This document shows, piece by piece, positions 24,901 through 37,906 of a stretch of 64,000 nucleotides of DNA. The notes under the pieces were generated by a model. It worked only from the letters and a program-made list of their open reading frames with translations. It did not search any database and had not been told where the DNA came from. The position numbers and the translations under genes were made by a program. Origin of the DNA: Pisaster brevispinus (Eukaryota; Echinodermata; Asteroidea; Forcipulatida; Asteriidae); contig JAMKCF010000006.1 of assembly GCA_023634235.1 (NCBI GenBank), positions 4,929,421 to 4,993,420 on the forward strand, written 5' to 3'. Each line of letters begins with the position of its first letter. Positions within the stretch are counted from its first letter, which is position 1.

Positions 24901-27008
24901 CAGTGCATGCTACAGGACCGCTTCGATAGCATGTATGAGTAATTTGTCAAAGGATGTCAATTACCAAGGGTAAAACAAAATTGAACATTTAAATGTGAAA
25001 TACCTTTTCTTGTTGGAGATTGCCTGGTGTGAGATTATTGCCTAAAGCATGTAAAGTGTGACATAGCCCTTATCTATAGACGATCTTACTTCAGTTTAAA
25101 ATACTTTTTGTGTGTGTACCATGTAATCTAGGATGTAACATTACCTAGTATGGTACAAACAAATGCATGTGTATGTATTATGCAGTCCACAATGTGCGAA
25201 CACGCCCTGCTCAAGGAAACGTCAGTGTCAATTACATGTTATTGCTAATTCTTGAATTACATCATGTACAGTAGTAAACCAAGTTTATTGTATTCTACCA
25301 ACCCAGTCTGGAGTAATTGTACATAATGGTCAATGTTGGCAGGAATTGTACAGTATTATATCGATGCGAATGACTTCTTTGAAAATGTGAATATTTTTCT
25401 TACCATAGCTTCCCTGGAAGCCACAGAGGGGCGACCTTTGCCATGGTCTTTTTTCCTTGATGCCGTAACGATCCAAATGTTCAACCACTGTTGTTCTAAT
25501 TCACAAACGAAAGTGCCCTTTTCTTTAATCTCATCAAAAAAGAAAAATTAATGTATTGTTTGTTGAGTGATTGTGGCTGAGCAGTGTGCACCAACCAATT
25601 CATGGTGGTAACATGGAGTACATTTCCCTGTAGAAATAAACATGTGACTCTGTACAAAGTGATCTGGTTTTTATGCATATTTTTATTTACACCAACAGCT
25701 CTCAGAGCTCATTAAAATGTGCCACCCCCCAAAAAAAACAAAAAAACAGCCACTTCTCAGAAATAGTGAAATGTCGTTATTGAGTTGAAACAATGTAAAC
25801 ATCAGGCATGATTCACCAAGAAAATTCACTTTAACATGACCTACTATTTCATCAGAAATCCTTACATGAGGTGACCAGATATTCTTCAGAAATTGTTAAT
25901 TAATTAAATAAATTTAAAAAACTCACTGTTTGGTGGTATCACAAGATCAAAAGTCACAGATCCGTGTTGGTTGCAAGGGCGTCGGCAGTTGCTGCTCTTA
26001 CCACATGTCAAACACTTGCTCTGGCCTCTCTCACAAGTTCTAACTGGTACTGCCCTGAAGATATCACTTGTGCCCCCCCCCCCCTTTATGTTTTTAAACT
26101 AACTCTGCTGCTCAAGCACAGTAGCACACCAGTGACATACCAATCACATTCTTGAGATACTGCACCCACAGAACAACAGGCAGCATGCCCTTCTGACATG
26201 CCATTGTACTATGACAAGTGTTGCAGTGTGCACTTAGCACACACTTACTCACCTGTCAAACTATTTGCAAGTTGGTAATTGTTGCTTGAATTGTACTTGT
26301 TCCACAGTTTTAGTGCACACACCTTTAGTAAACCAGGGCCCTTGTTTTGTCACAAAATGTATACAAATTTATGTAGAATAAGTCTTCTGGGGGGAAAACC
26401 CCTATATAGTGCTCCTATTTATGGTCTAACTGTGATACAAAACGTTGAGCTACATAGTCATGATAGTGTACAGTATGGTATAAAACGCCAGACTGATAAT
26501 GCACCAAATTGGTGTGTTATGAATTATTAGGACCTACAGTACTACAATATTGTCATATTGACTGAATTCACCTGACATCGTCATCCCAATAATCGTGGCC
26601 GTGCCATTTGGGGAGTCAATGTCCCTGTGTGTTGACCTGTACCATTGACTCCCAAAATGCTGTGTGTGACACACAGTACCTGCATGTGACAGCGTGTGAC
26701 AGTGGTACAAGGGTTCAGTTGGTACAAAAACAACGGTGTACTTTACCAGTCCTTCTGATTTGAAAATTCCAGGTGTGTGAAAAAAGCACACCTGGATTCT
26801 TCTAGGCGTGTGATTTTTGTGGTACTGGCTGGTCAATTTAAAGTCGGTTTTCTTAAAACTAAACAGCGAGTAGTGATGTACTTAATACGACATGGCAAGG
26901 GATCTCGTGAAGGTACAATTGGTTGTACACTGGACTCTTTATCATCAAAATCTCCCATGACTGATACTTATTTATCTAAACACTCAAAAGTGCATACAAT
27001 TGTCGAAG

Positions 27009-27044
<36 letters not shown>

Positions 27045-30000
27045 AAGTGAAATTCACAAACTTGCGTTTTTGAACGATCTTATCCCCTAATTTCTGCCCT
27101 TAATAATACCATGGGGGTCTATTTTACCTACAAAATAATACTTTTTTTATCAACAATCATTTTTAATGGATTCGTAAATAAAGGATCGCTTATTTAAAGC
27201 TTCTTTTGCAATACATTTTCCATTGAACGATCGGTCGAACGATCGGCCCACATTAGGGAAAATTGTGCGGCGAGAGCGATGTGTTTATGAGTACGAGGTT
27301 AACATTTTGTATAATTTATCACCGCAAGGAGGTCGCGATTAGACTCCACCGCACGTCTTCTAACCCCTGGAAAATCGGGTTGTGTGTTTCCCTACTCGCC
27401 TACATATTGTGGTATGGAACATGGAGGAGAGAGCCAGACTAACAATGTGCATGCGTGTTTTAACGTTCGTTTACTGAAATGAACGATCGCGGCTAGTAAA
27501 TATCAAGACTAGGGACTTTATCGCCAGAATTTTGAAGGATTTTGAAAATGATAAACAATTAATTTTACAACGTTATTTTAATTTACAAATTATGAAGTAT
27601 GATGACGCTGTAAATGTTTGCCAAGGCGTGCGTTATGGAGGGATCAGGCGTGTGATTTTTCGCACGCCTGAGGAAGCTTTTAGGCGTGCGATGGCGTGCG
27701 GGTGCGATCGCACGCCTCAAATCAGAAGGACTGCTTTACATACATGGGTGTTTGTGGTAATTTTCGGTCCCTTATGCAGCGTTATCCCTTACCACTGGTC
27801 CTTGGCCAAATGCCAGTTAAAACACCTGTCATGCCTGTGGACCAGTCAAAATTCTCTCCAAGTGGTCCAGCTGGCTAGTTCAGGGTTGAAAAGCGTCCCT
27901 ATATAATATAGAGGATGATAGGGCGAAACAGCTGATGGACGAGTAAAATAACAAGTTAACTGGTCCTGTTGGCCAGTCACTAAAAACGTTAAAGGCAAAC
28001 CCTTATATGGAGAGCGAGGAAAACACACACAAAATGGGAAAACAAAAGGTCTCCATATAGGACTTCTCAAGGCAGGTGCTCCACAAGAAAAGTTGTGTGT
28101 ACAAAGTCTATGGGAGGATGTTAGTACAGGGACAAAGGAAAGACAACAGAAGTCTCCACAGGGATGCATTTTTGAGAATTTGTGCAGATGTGTATTGGGA
28201 TAATATGATCATACCAAATTCTTATTGATTACACAAATACATGAGTGTATACATGTACATACCTGTACTACATACACGTAAGTCATGTAAGTGTAGGGCC
28301 TACTGTATTCCCATACAGCTCTATTTTATGACACTATCAAGTGCCTCTTTGTTTGTTTACGTCTATTCTCAGACCCAACCTGAAAAGAGACTCCAGACTG
28401 GCACTGTTGAACAGTCAAGGACCCTGTATTCAGTCTCAAGGTTTCCAAAAAACAATACAATAAACACTCTGAGCTCATACAATGTACAATGTCTACACTC
28501 TGACTCTGGTCCCAATGTCATGCCTACTGCTAACTTACCACAGAAGTTTGCTCTTGTGGCATCCTGTAAGCATTACCTTTAAATAATCATATCCTTTTTG
28601 AAGATTTTTACAAAGTTATGTTTCGGATCTTCCATGCAAAAATCACCGCCTCAAAAAAATATCCACGAATATAAGAGTTAAGGAAATACACTTAGTTATG
28701 CACTAAAAACACCATGTACACAATTCCTTACAAAAATATACATGAATACACATTACAAAAGTCTTAAAACAGTAATAAAAAGGCAGCCCCGCAGTCACAT
28801 GTATACAGTCACCTATTAATATTTTTAAATGCCATCATTAAGAATATAAACAGCAGTCGGATAAAAACTCTGTAATGTACGTTTTGAACCAGATTTAATT
28901 GATCGATATCGGTTGTTCGAACGCATGGGCTGTGTATGCCATAAAAGGAATACATCATGATTGTGTAAGCATGGTTTCAAATTCAAGTACAACAATATCT
29001 AGTGTGGTTGCCGCACCCAGCCTGCCTAGTGTTTTGTCAATATGTCTGAGTACACCAACAATGCCACGACTGACTACATACATGTACTGCCTGTATACAT
29101 CCTGAATTGAATGACTGGAAATGAATTACATTGCCCTTTGTATTGTTGACCAAATATTGAATTAGTTATAAATCTACAATAATGGAGGTAGGCCTACATT
29201 ATAGAAAATGCGTCCACCATGGAGAATGTTAAGCACAAGTTTACATTCAATTGGACCTTTCAGGCATGTCACTTGTTCATAGTCATACAGTGTAACACAC
29301 TCAATGATTCATGTAAATTCTACCATAGGAGGATTTGTTAAGTGTAACAAAACGGTATTCCACTGTTCACTGAACTGGAGGCATTTTCAATCAACCATGA
29401 CAAACTGGACTCTGTGTTGTGTTGTGTTTACCTTGCTACTGCTGTGATGTGTATTGTTAATGTTAGCTGTCAGTCAAAACACAAATGTACATTTTAGAAG
29501 CAGAGCAACTTACTACATGTATGTAAATTTAACTCTCTAGCTGATTGCAAACTGCCAAAAGGACCTGTTATAATAGATGCAAAAAAGTGGTAGTTGCCTG
29601 ACATTTCGACCCCAGCAGAGTCTTTTTTTAATGCTATAGCGACAACACAGCACACTCAAACAGGTATACATAACAAAATCAGTCAAGTGGAAATAGAGAT
29701 ACATTTATAAGCACATAAAAAAAGCAAGGGATGAACTTTGACACGTAGACTACATGTACATGTAATTCACAAATACTTTTTACTCCTGTTAGACATTAAA
29801 TGAGATCTAGACCAGCATGCACCTCATTTTACGGCTAAGCTTTACCAAGAAGTTACTGAAAGAACATACTGATCATCAGCTTCCTCCTTTCAGTGATAAG
29901 ACTGAACTTGCTAACGAGATGGGGGTGCTTTTTCAAATCTAAAATTGATGACATTCAATGCAAGGCTCAATTGTCAAGCTATTTTTGCCGGATTTCAACC

Positions 30001-33000
30001 CAACTTTTGTTAACAGGCTTGAAAGATTTCTTCCACTCACTGAATTAGAGGTGAGAAAACTTATCATGGACTCCACACGAAGATCATGCCCATTAGATCC
30101 CATGCCAACATCTTCTTTTGTGGACTGTATGGACATATTGCTACTGGTTATATCACTAAGATTATCAACACCTCATTGAATTCCGGTACTTTCCATACAG
30201 ACTGGAAAGAATCCCATGTTACTCCTCTTTTAAAAAAGGAGGGTCTTGATGTAAAGCAGTTTGAAAAGTATCGTCCTGTGAGAGCAACCTTTCTTTCATT
30301 TCTAAATTAGCTGAGGGCGGTATTCAATCAGGTTCACAATCATCTGACTGTTAATAATTTGTACCCGCCCCTTCAGTCGGCTTACAGGAAAAACCGTAGT
30401 ACAGAAACCACACTTACTTCTAAAAATAGACTGTGCAAGTCTCGCGGGTATTCGAACATTGGGATCCGTTAAAGCGCGTGAGTTTATTTCTTTAATGCGT
30501 TAAAGCAACGACGTGGGACCACAGTGGTCCCAAAATGTTTGAATACGCGTGAGACTTGCACGGTCTATTGAACATGTTATTCTGCTTGATCTCAGTGCTG
30601 CATTTGACACTGTTGATCACTCCATTTTGCTGAACCGTTTGAATTATAAATTTGGCATTGCCGCGGTCAGGCACTAGATTGGTTCAAATCATATTTACAG
30701 GGTAGAAGTCAGGGGATTTTCGTACAGGGTGCCAAGTCCGACAAGTTTGATCTTCTGTGTGGCATACCCCAGGGCTCTTGTCTTGGACCACTTTTGTTTG
30801 CAATTTATTCTTTCGCTCTTTTTGATGTCATCCAACATCATTTGCTGAATACTCTTTGTTATGACATAGTTGTATTTATCTTGTATTGTAAGCCTACTAG
30901 TGTGATCAATCAATCTGATGCTATGGAAAGTTATATCAAAGACATTAAAACTTGGATTGTTTCATGACAGATTTATGTAAAATGATACTAAAACTAAAAT
31001 TATTTGTCTCGGGACGAAACAACTTACTGTCTAAGATCAACATTCCTTGTATTGTTGTTGGTGATTCTAATATTGTGCCTGTTCATTATGTTAAGAATCT
31101 TTGTGCATGGTTTGATTCAACAATGAAACAATTGAGATTGATGTTTACTTGAAAGTAAACAAGTAGATTTTGTTTGTTTGTCTTAATGTTGATTTTTCCT
31201 TGGGCATCTGGTCAGATTTTCTGGGCATCTGGTCAGATTCCCACAGACATAATCTATAATAAAAGCAAGTAACTTTTCAACTGAGCCTATGCATTTACAT
31301 GATTAACGGTTATTTTTGTAGAGCTGTGTACATGTCAAATTTCAGAAACATAATTTAGAGTTTTAACAAAACAACTTGTTTACACGACCGAGCATGTGAT
31401 AAAAACATTACATCTTCATCACAGCATTTTGACTTCAAGCAATCACCCCTACAAAAAAAAAAAAAAAAAAAAAAACCACATTAACAAAAAAAAAAAAAAC
31501 CAGGAAGAAATAATGGGAATATTTCACAACTTGGCTGGTAAAAGAGAATGAATTGCAGTGTTCCTCCGTTGGTCCTCTGGCCAAATGCCAGTCCAAACAC
31601 CTCAGGACCAGTCAAAATACTCTCAAATTGGTCCAGCTGGCTAGTTCAGTGTTGAAAATTATCCCTGTTCATTATGAAAAATGAACGTGGACTAGCTGGC
31701 GGACTGGTGAAACTGCAAGCTAACTGTTCCCGCTGGGTAGTCTCTGACAAAGTTCAGGGCAAACCCTGAGTACATAATTACCTCACTCACCTCCCCTCTA
31801 CATGTGTATGTGCCCTGTGGCACATATGTCCTTCATGCTCTGCCTATCCATTTGTGTCTGTCCCGTGCACAGTCCCCAGGGCTTATTTCCACGTCATCCA
31901 CCCGGCAAAGTTTCCTTCCTTTTCAGCTGTCCTTCTCCCTCGTGTGACTTCACTGCGAATTGTCAAGTACGGGCAGTCATACAACGCTGGCCATTTTTCT
32001 TTCCTTTAAGATGTGGGCCAATGCAATCCAGGTCCAATGTCTTCGCTTGAATTCTTGACAAATTGTTGATGTTGGAGTGAGGTTGTTCAGTTCTTCAGTT
32101 CTTCTTTACCAATGTTTCTCTTAAGGCGTTGGTATTGGAATGAGTTCAGCCTATTTTTGTTACCTTTGTTAATTTTCCACATAGAATGCTTCCATTTACT
32201 TGAATTCTCACCATGACTATGACTGTTGTTCTTTTTGCTGATGTGTACAGGGACTTCAAGCTTCGACTGAGGCGGGGTTCCCCTTTCTTGTCACCTGATC
32301 TAATTGTAGAGACCTCGGAGGGAGCCAGGCACAACCAACCAGACTACCTATACATAGGAGAACTTGAAGGTATGCCCAGTATGGTAGCAGGTGTGGAATT
32401 AGGCCGCGGTGTCTGTTGCCCTGGTCTGGGCCTTCAAAAGTTCCCATAGACTTCAAGTTTTTCCAATGGAAGTGCCCTTTGCAAAATGAAAAATGGCCCT
32501 GCCCTCTCAAAGATGAACTTCTACTTAAGTAGCAATTAGCACTGCAAAGTCAAGCCATGTCACTGTGGCCCTTGACTTGAATATCTCAATGATCAACTTA
32601 ACTGCGTTGAATCAAGTATTTGCTTAGACCAAAGCCCACAGTTCCCGACGCATCCTTCCATAAATGTTGTCATTTACATATTACCCAAGGTGAATCCAAC
32701 ACCAAGTGCCACGGCTCTATCCTGAAGGGCCGCTTCTCAGGAACCATCTATGCAGACAGCGACACCTACCACGTGGAGCCGGCCCACAGGCACTTCGACG
32801 AGCCGACGGAGTTCCACTCGATCATCTACAGAGGGAAGGATGTAGAGCATCCCAGCGAAGGGGGATGCGGCCTGACCAGCGAGACGTTGAAATGGATGCA
32901 GAAGGTCCAAAAGTCGGCTGTGAAGGAAGACCGGCCACGAGGGGAAGCGGTAGGTCATCTTTTGTAGTGTGGGATAGTGTTCACGAGGATCAAATGACCA

Positions 33001-33484
33001 CTTAGTGCCTCTTTGAATGTTATTACACACCTTTGTGGTTTTTTTTTTTGCTGTGCTCTCTTTATACAACACAGACGGCTTTCATTCAAATTGGATATTA
33101 CAACATACAGTTGATGATTTTAGTTGTCCCTAACATGCCTCCAGAAAGCCACCCAACTACATGTAGAAGCAGTGGTCACCCCACAAAGTACTGCTGATCG
33201 CACTCGATAGTATTTGACTGTGACAACGGAAGCATTTCAAAGACGCTAGTTTAGGTGGCAGCAGACTTACCAGTTTATTATAAAATTCACGGCGTAAATG
33301 TGCTTTACGGTCAGTTGTTTAAACACTAATAGTAAAACTTACCTGGTGTGCCTGCTGTCACTTAGTGTTCCAAAAGGTCCCAGTAAGTTGCATGCTGCTA
33401 TACTGCCCTGGAGATGAATAATGCACATTGTACATTAAATTTGCCACACCTTACCTTTAAGATGTCTAAAGCTTCCCCATGCAT

Positions 33485-33515
<31 letters not shown>

Positions 33516-36500
33516 GTCCTTCTCTCTCAGAAGTCCACAAAGCAGAGTGATCCCAATCAGTACTCTCACCCCCTTCATGAGAATCTCTACACCGATCCAG
33601 TGCATCGCCGCTCGAGACGACAAGCTCCCGACAAAACCACGTGCAATCTATACCTCCAGTCGGATCACACGTACACCGAGTACTTCAACAATGACGAGAC
33701 AGAGGTTATCCAGCAATTCAATAACTACGTCTCTGCGATCAACGCCATTTATAACCAGTATACATTCGGCAACTACAGGAGCGTTGGGTTCATGGTGGAC
33801 AGGATTAGGGTGAGTGTGGTAGAAATATTCCGCCATGGATTTCAGTGGAAATTGCTGGCGAAGTAAAGTGACCGGCCATTTTGGGGAAAAAAAAAAAGAA
33901 ACAGCACAGGTTGTCAACGGTAGAGCAACTGTGCGCCGATTTGTCTTTGTACTGTGTAGTTGCATTCACCGAGGGATATCACACTGCAGGCTGGCTCAGT
34001 GTATCAGATATTGAAGGGTCAAACAGTAAGAGGGTTGACTTTGTATGGTGTAGATGCATTCACCAATGGGATATCATAATGTAGGTTGGCGTAGTACAAT
34101 GTTCATTCAAACCTACAGCAAATGACATTTGAGAGGTACATGTGTATACAAGTTTTTGCTGTCCCTTTTTGAGCGTTGATAGTGTTTTATTAATTATATT
34201 ATTAATATATCATGTAATAAACCACAAGGGAAACTGACTGGATAAAAATTTTAAATAAGCTGGGGTTGTACAAAGAATATTTCATACGTTTAGGATGGAG
34301 GAAGCAGTATACAGTGTTCATTACACATCAGTGTGTAAACGGTCAAAATCAAAACAATGTTTACATCATTGAAGTTCAGAAGTTTGTGTTTCACGGTTCG
34401 TGGATCTCCATAAATCAGGGATGTGATTTCTCGAAATCCTTCTTTTTTTAACACCCCCCCCCCCAAAAAAAAATGTTTATTATATTAATTTTTTTTAATT
34501 AAGACCATTAAAAACATGAAGATAAAACCAAATACAATGCCCCAGAATGCAGAATAGGGCTTTTAAAACAAAAGTTATATGTATGTAAGTAGGCTTCAAG
34601 CTCGCAAGTTTTCGCCCTCGCAAGCATTCGCGCTTTGCGCTCACAGTTCAGGTGGGTTTTTTTTTTCAACACATCCTATCACATCCCTGATAAATGTAGG
34701 TTTCCTATCTCTCTATATCTTGAACTCCTCTCATGCCGTTCATCACCCAGATCAATGGCACTAGCAATAAGCAGGATTCCACCAACCCCTTCCGCTTCGA
34801 CAACATCGGCGTGGAGAAGTTCCTGGACCTGAACTCTCAACAGAATCACAATGACTACTGTCTGGCCTATGTGTTTGCTAACAGGGACTTCAACGATGGT
34901 GTACTGGGTCTGGCCTGGGTTGGCTCCTCCGGAAGTGAGTTCCGTGTTTTAAGTGTACAATTTTTGTTTGTTTATTAAAAGCCATTCAGTGAGGGGAGTT
35001 TGTCTTCTCTACAAGGGGCAATTTTGATTGGAGTGAAAGTTAAACACCTGGGCCCAATGTCATGGCTTTGCTTATCCTAAGCAAAGAATCGGTGCTTACG
35101 GAAACAGGAAATTCCGCACTTACGTCAAGCGTATTTCACGGGTAAACAGGGAATTTGTGCGCGTACATACTCCACGTTACTATGCATTCTTCGCTCACAC
35201 AGCTAGCACAGAAATTCAGTGCTTGCACGATAAGCCGAGAATGGTGACCGTAAGCGCAGAATTCGGCGGTAAGCAGAACCATGAAATTGGGCCCTGTTCT
35301 GTTAAAGGTTGGGTCATCTTTTGGTTTTTGTCAACGTAGTGCTGATTCATTTGCAAAGTTATCAAGAAAGATACAATGAAAGTCATAGGGGAAAGTTTCA
35401 GCTAAAATGCAGTGTCTGCCTGCTAAAAAAAAAAACCAGAAAAAAACTGTCGCGGTTCTTTCACAAGAACCTAGAATCCATCCACATTTAGCGAGGTGAC
35501 AGCGGGTACCAACGGCCTCTCTGGCCGCAGCGAACGGACACCAACCCTTAGAAATCTGAGAAACAATTTCATGAATGAAACATTTCTCACGTTTTTTTAA
35601 ATGTCTTTATTGATTTCCTATCAACGGGGGGCACTTCAAATGAAATGATTTCACAAGATGCTTACTGCCGTTAACCATCTCTATATGAAGTATGCTTTCG
35701 GGTAGACGTTACACTTTTTTTTTTTCAGGGTCAGTACCAAAGTACGACTCTACCTTTGATCATCTACATTCTTATCCTTTCTCCAGGCACATCTGGTGGG
35801 ATTTGTGAAACTTTCAAGCTCTTCAGCAGTGGCTACCAAAGTCTGAACACAGGTATTGTTACAGTCAAGAACTACGGCTCCCAGGTGCCTACTAAAGTGA
35901 CAGAAATCACCTTTGCCCACGAGGTGGGACACAACTTTGGCTCACCGGTAATTTCTTTTTGGTTGAACATCTTAAGGATCATTTACTGAATGAATTTTTT
36001 TAATTTTTGTTCATTTTATGTTGTTCACGTCTAAGTGAGCATCAGGTATTTTATCAGTTCTACTGTGGCCATGCTCACAGTTATTTCATTTCACAACCAA
36101 CAGCACAGTTAGTGCCAATAACAGGATGAACCGAAAACGTTAAGAAGTATTTAGATGTGGGAGGAAAACCCCAATAGGAAAAAAACCCACGCAATCAGGT
36201 AGGGGCTGAAAATCCAATCCACATGCAAGGCTCCGGTCTGAGGTGGGATTCGAACCGGGGTCCACAGAGGTGAAAGGCAGGGAAGGAACCCACTGAGCCA
36301 ACCTGGTAGTCAGTGTATGTATGCAATCCATTTAGGAGCACCGATGCCCGCATCTCTTCCAGGCAAAGTTGTCCAGGATAGGTTACTTGAACTTCAAAAT
36401 GTTCGGGGCCCACAGCTTTGGGTCCCATCTGAAACGTTACCCCCCAGACAAGCCAGTCCACCAGGAAAGGTTACCCCCATCTAAAAAGTAGGGAAAACAA

Positions 36501-37875
36501 CTCGGAAACAAAACGTTCTCGATCCCCTTCAGTGGGAAGGTCAGGTGCCGCAAGGAACAGGCTTGACTCCCTGGCAATGTTGCCACTGGGAAGGCATTGA
36601 AAATTACCTATTATTCCCTCCCAAGAATGTGGACCCAGGGCAAGGCAGTTTTTCCATAGTGAAGGATACTTCAATTTATTGACAAAAGTGACTTTCTCCT
36701 GGTACATTTCATGGAGCACTGAGGCAGTACAGCAGAGGACAAGGAGGTGGTTTAACCTCTGATGCCTTGGTGGAGTATACCCGATCATAGTCAGCAGTGG
36801 CTAACTTGACTATTTTATTGATCTACTGAGGGTTAAGGTCTGCTCGTCCCAATCATAGTCAGCAGTGGCTAACTTGACCATTTTACTGATCTACACTGTA
36901 CTCATGAAGGGAGTGCTACATCATTAATTGTGTATTTTTGCATTCTTTCAGCATGACTTCCCGGCTGCGTGCATTCCCGGTGATTTCTCAGCCACACGCA
37001 GCCAGGGCAACTACATCATGTACGCCAGTGCCACATCCGGAGACAAGCCAAACAATAAGGACTTCTCAACGTGCAGCGTGGGCAACATCTCGGCCGTCGT
37101 TAACGCTAAGGCCGGCAGATGCTTCGTCTGTAAGTCTCTGTCTTGCCATCACCCCCCTGGGTCTCTAAGCATTTGAAAATGTGTCTCTTTGTTCAAGCGC
37201 CTTGGACACCTTATTGGTAGACAAGAGCGCTAAATGGTATTATCAATATTAATATTATTGAAATTATTATTATGTTAATAAGGGTCGGGGTTCGTCCAAA
37301 GTTGTCTTTGTCTAGGAGGTTGTACAGGCAGCACTACTTTTGAGACCCCCACCCCAACTTTAAAATGTTACTTATCAAATTTTGTCTGCATGGCAGTATC
37401 AATGTGCAATAAAATGTATACTCGTATAAGCCTTCATAGTTTTACTACCAAACAACATAATAAACTTAAGTGCCTACTTGATTATTCAGTCATTTTTCCC
37501 CAAGTTTTTGATGTTTCCTGTGGTGATTCTTCCGTGGAAGTCTTGGAAACATTGTTGCCAACGTTGGACCCCCACCCCCCCCCCCCTTCTCTCTAACTCT
37601 TTCAGTGCCAATATCGTACATGTACGATCTAATTTATGTATTCCGAAAGTGCCATTATCATACATGTACGATCTTATTTATGTGCTAAAAAAGTGTCATC
37701 AATCGTACATGTATGGCCCATAATATATGTTTTTACGAGAGGGCATTATCACTCTAAGAAATACTATTGACTTTGGGATTAACCAAGGCAACAGAAATCA
37801 GCAAGATACATTTGCTTGGGGAGAAAGACTTTTTTTGTAATAATTATACAGAATTTTGAAAAACATCAAAAAGCT

Positions 37876-37906
<31 letters not shown>

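Larger units (their letters stand above)
23285..32250 (+). other. ADAM10 intron 2 (9 kb), repeat-rich
   Basis: The largest intron here. It holds a GGGCCC-type MITE, a GGGCTCGAA element, the 987-bp inverted-repeat element, two GGTCC..GGCCAAATGCCAGT repeats (27790-27995 and 31563-31765), and a broken LINE with a nested MITE. No coding exon other than transposon remnants. Confidence 0.7.

Noticed and set aside
27001..27073. Processed retrogene ending in the A31 run
   Set aside because: No coding similarity upstream; the run is internal to an inverted-repeat element.
32706..33072. Alternative frames across ADAM10 exon 4 on both strands
   Set aside because: Shadows; the chosen frame alone matches ADAM10 and its splice sites.
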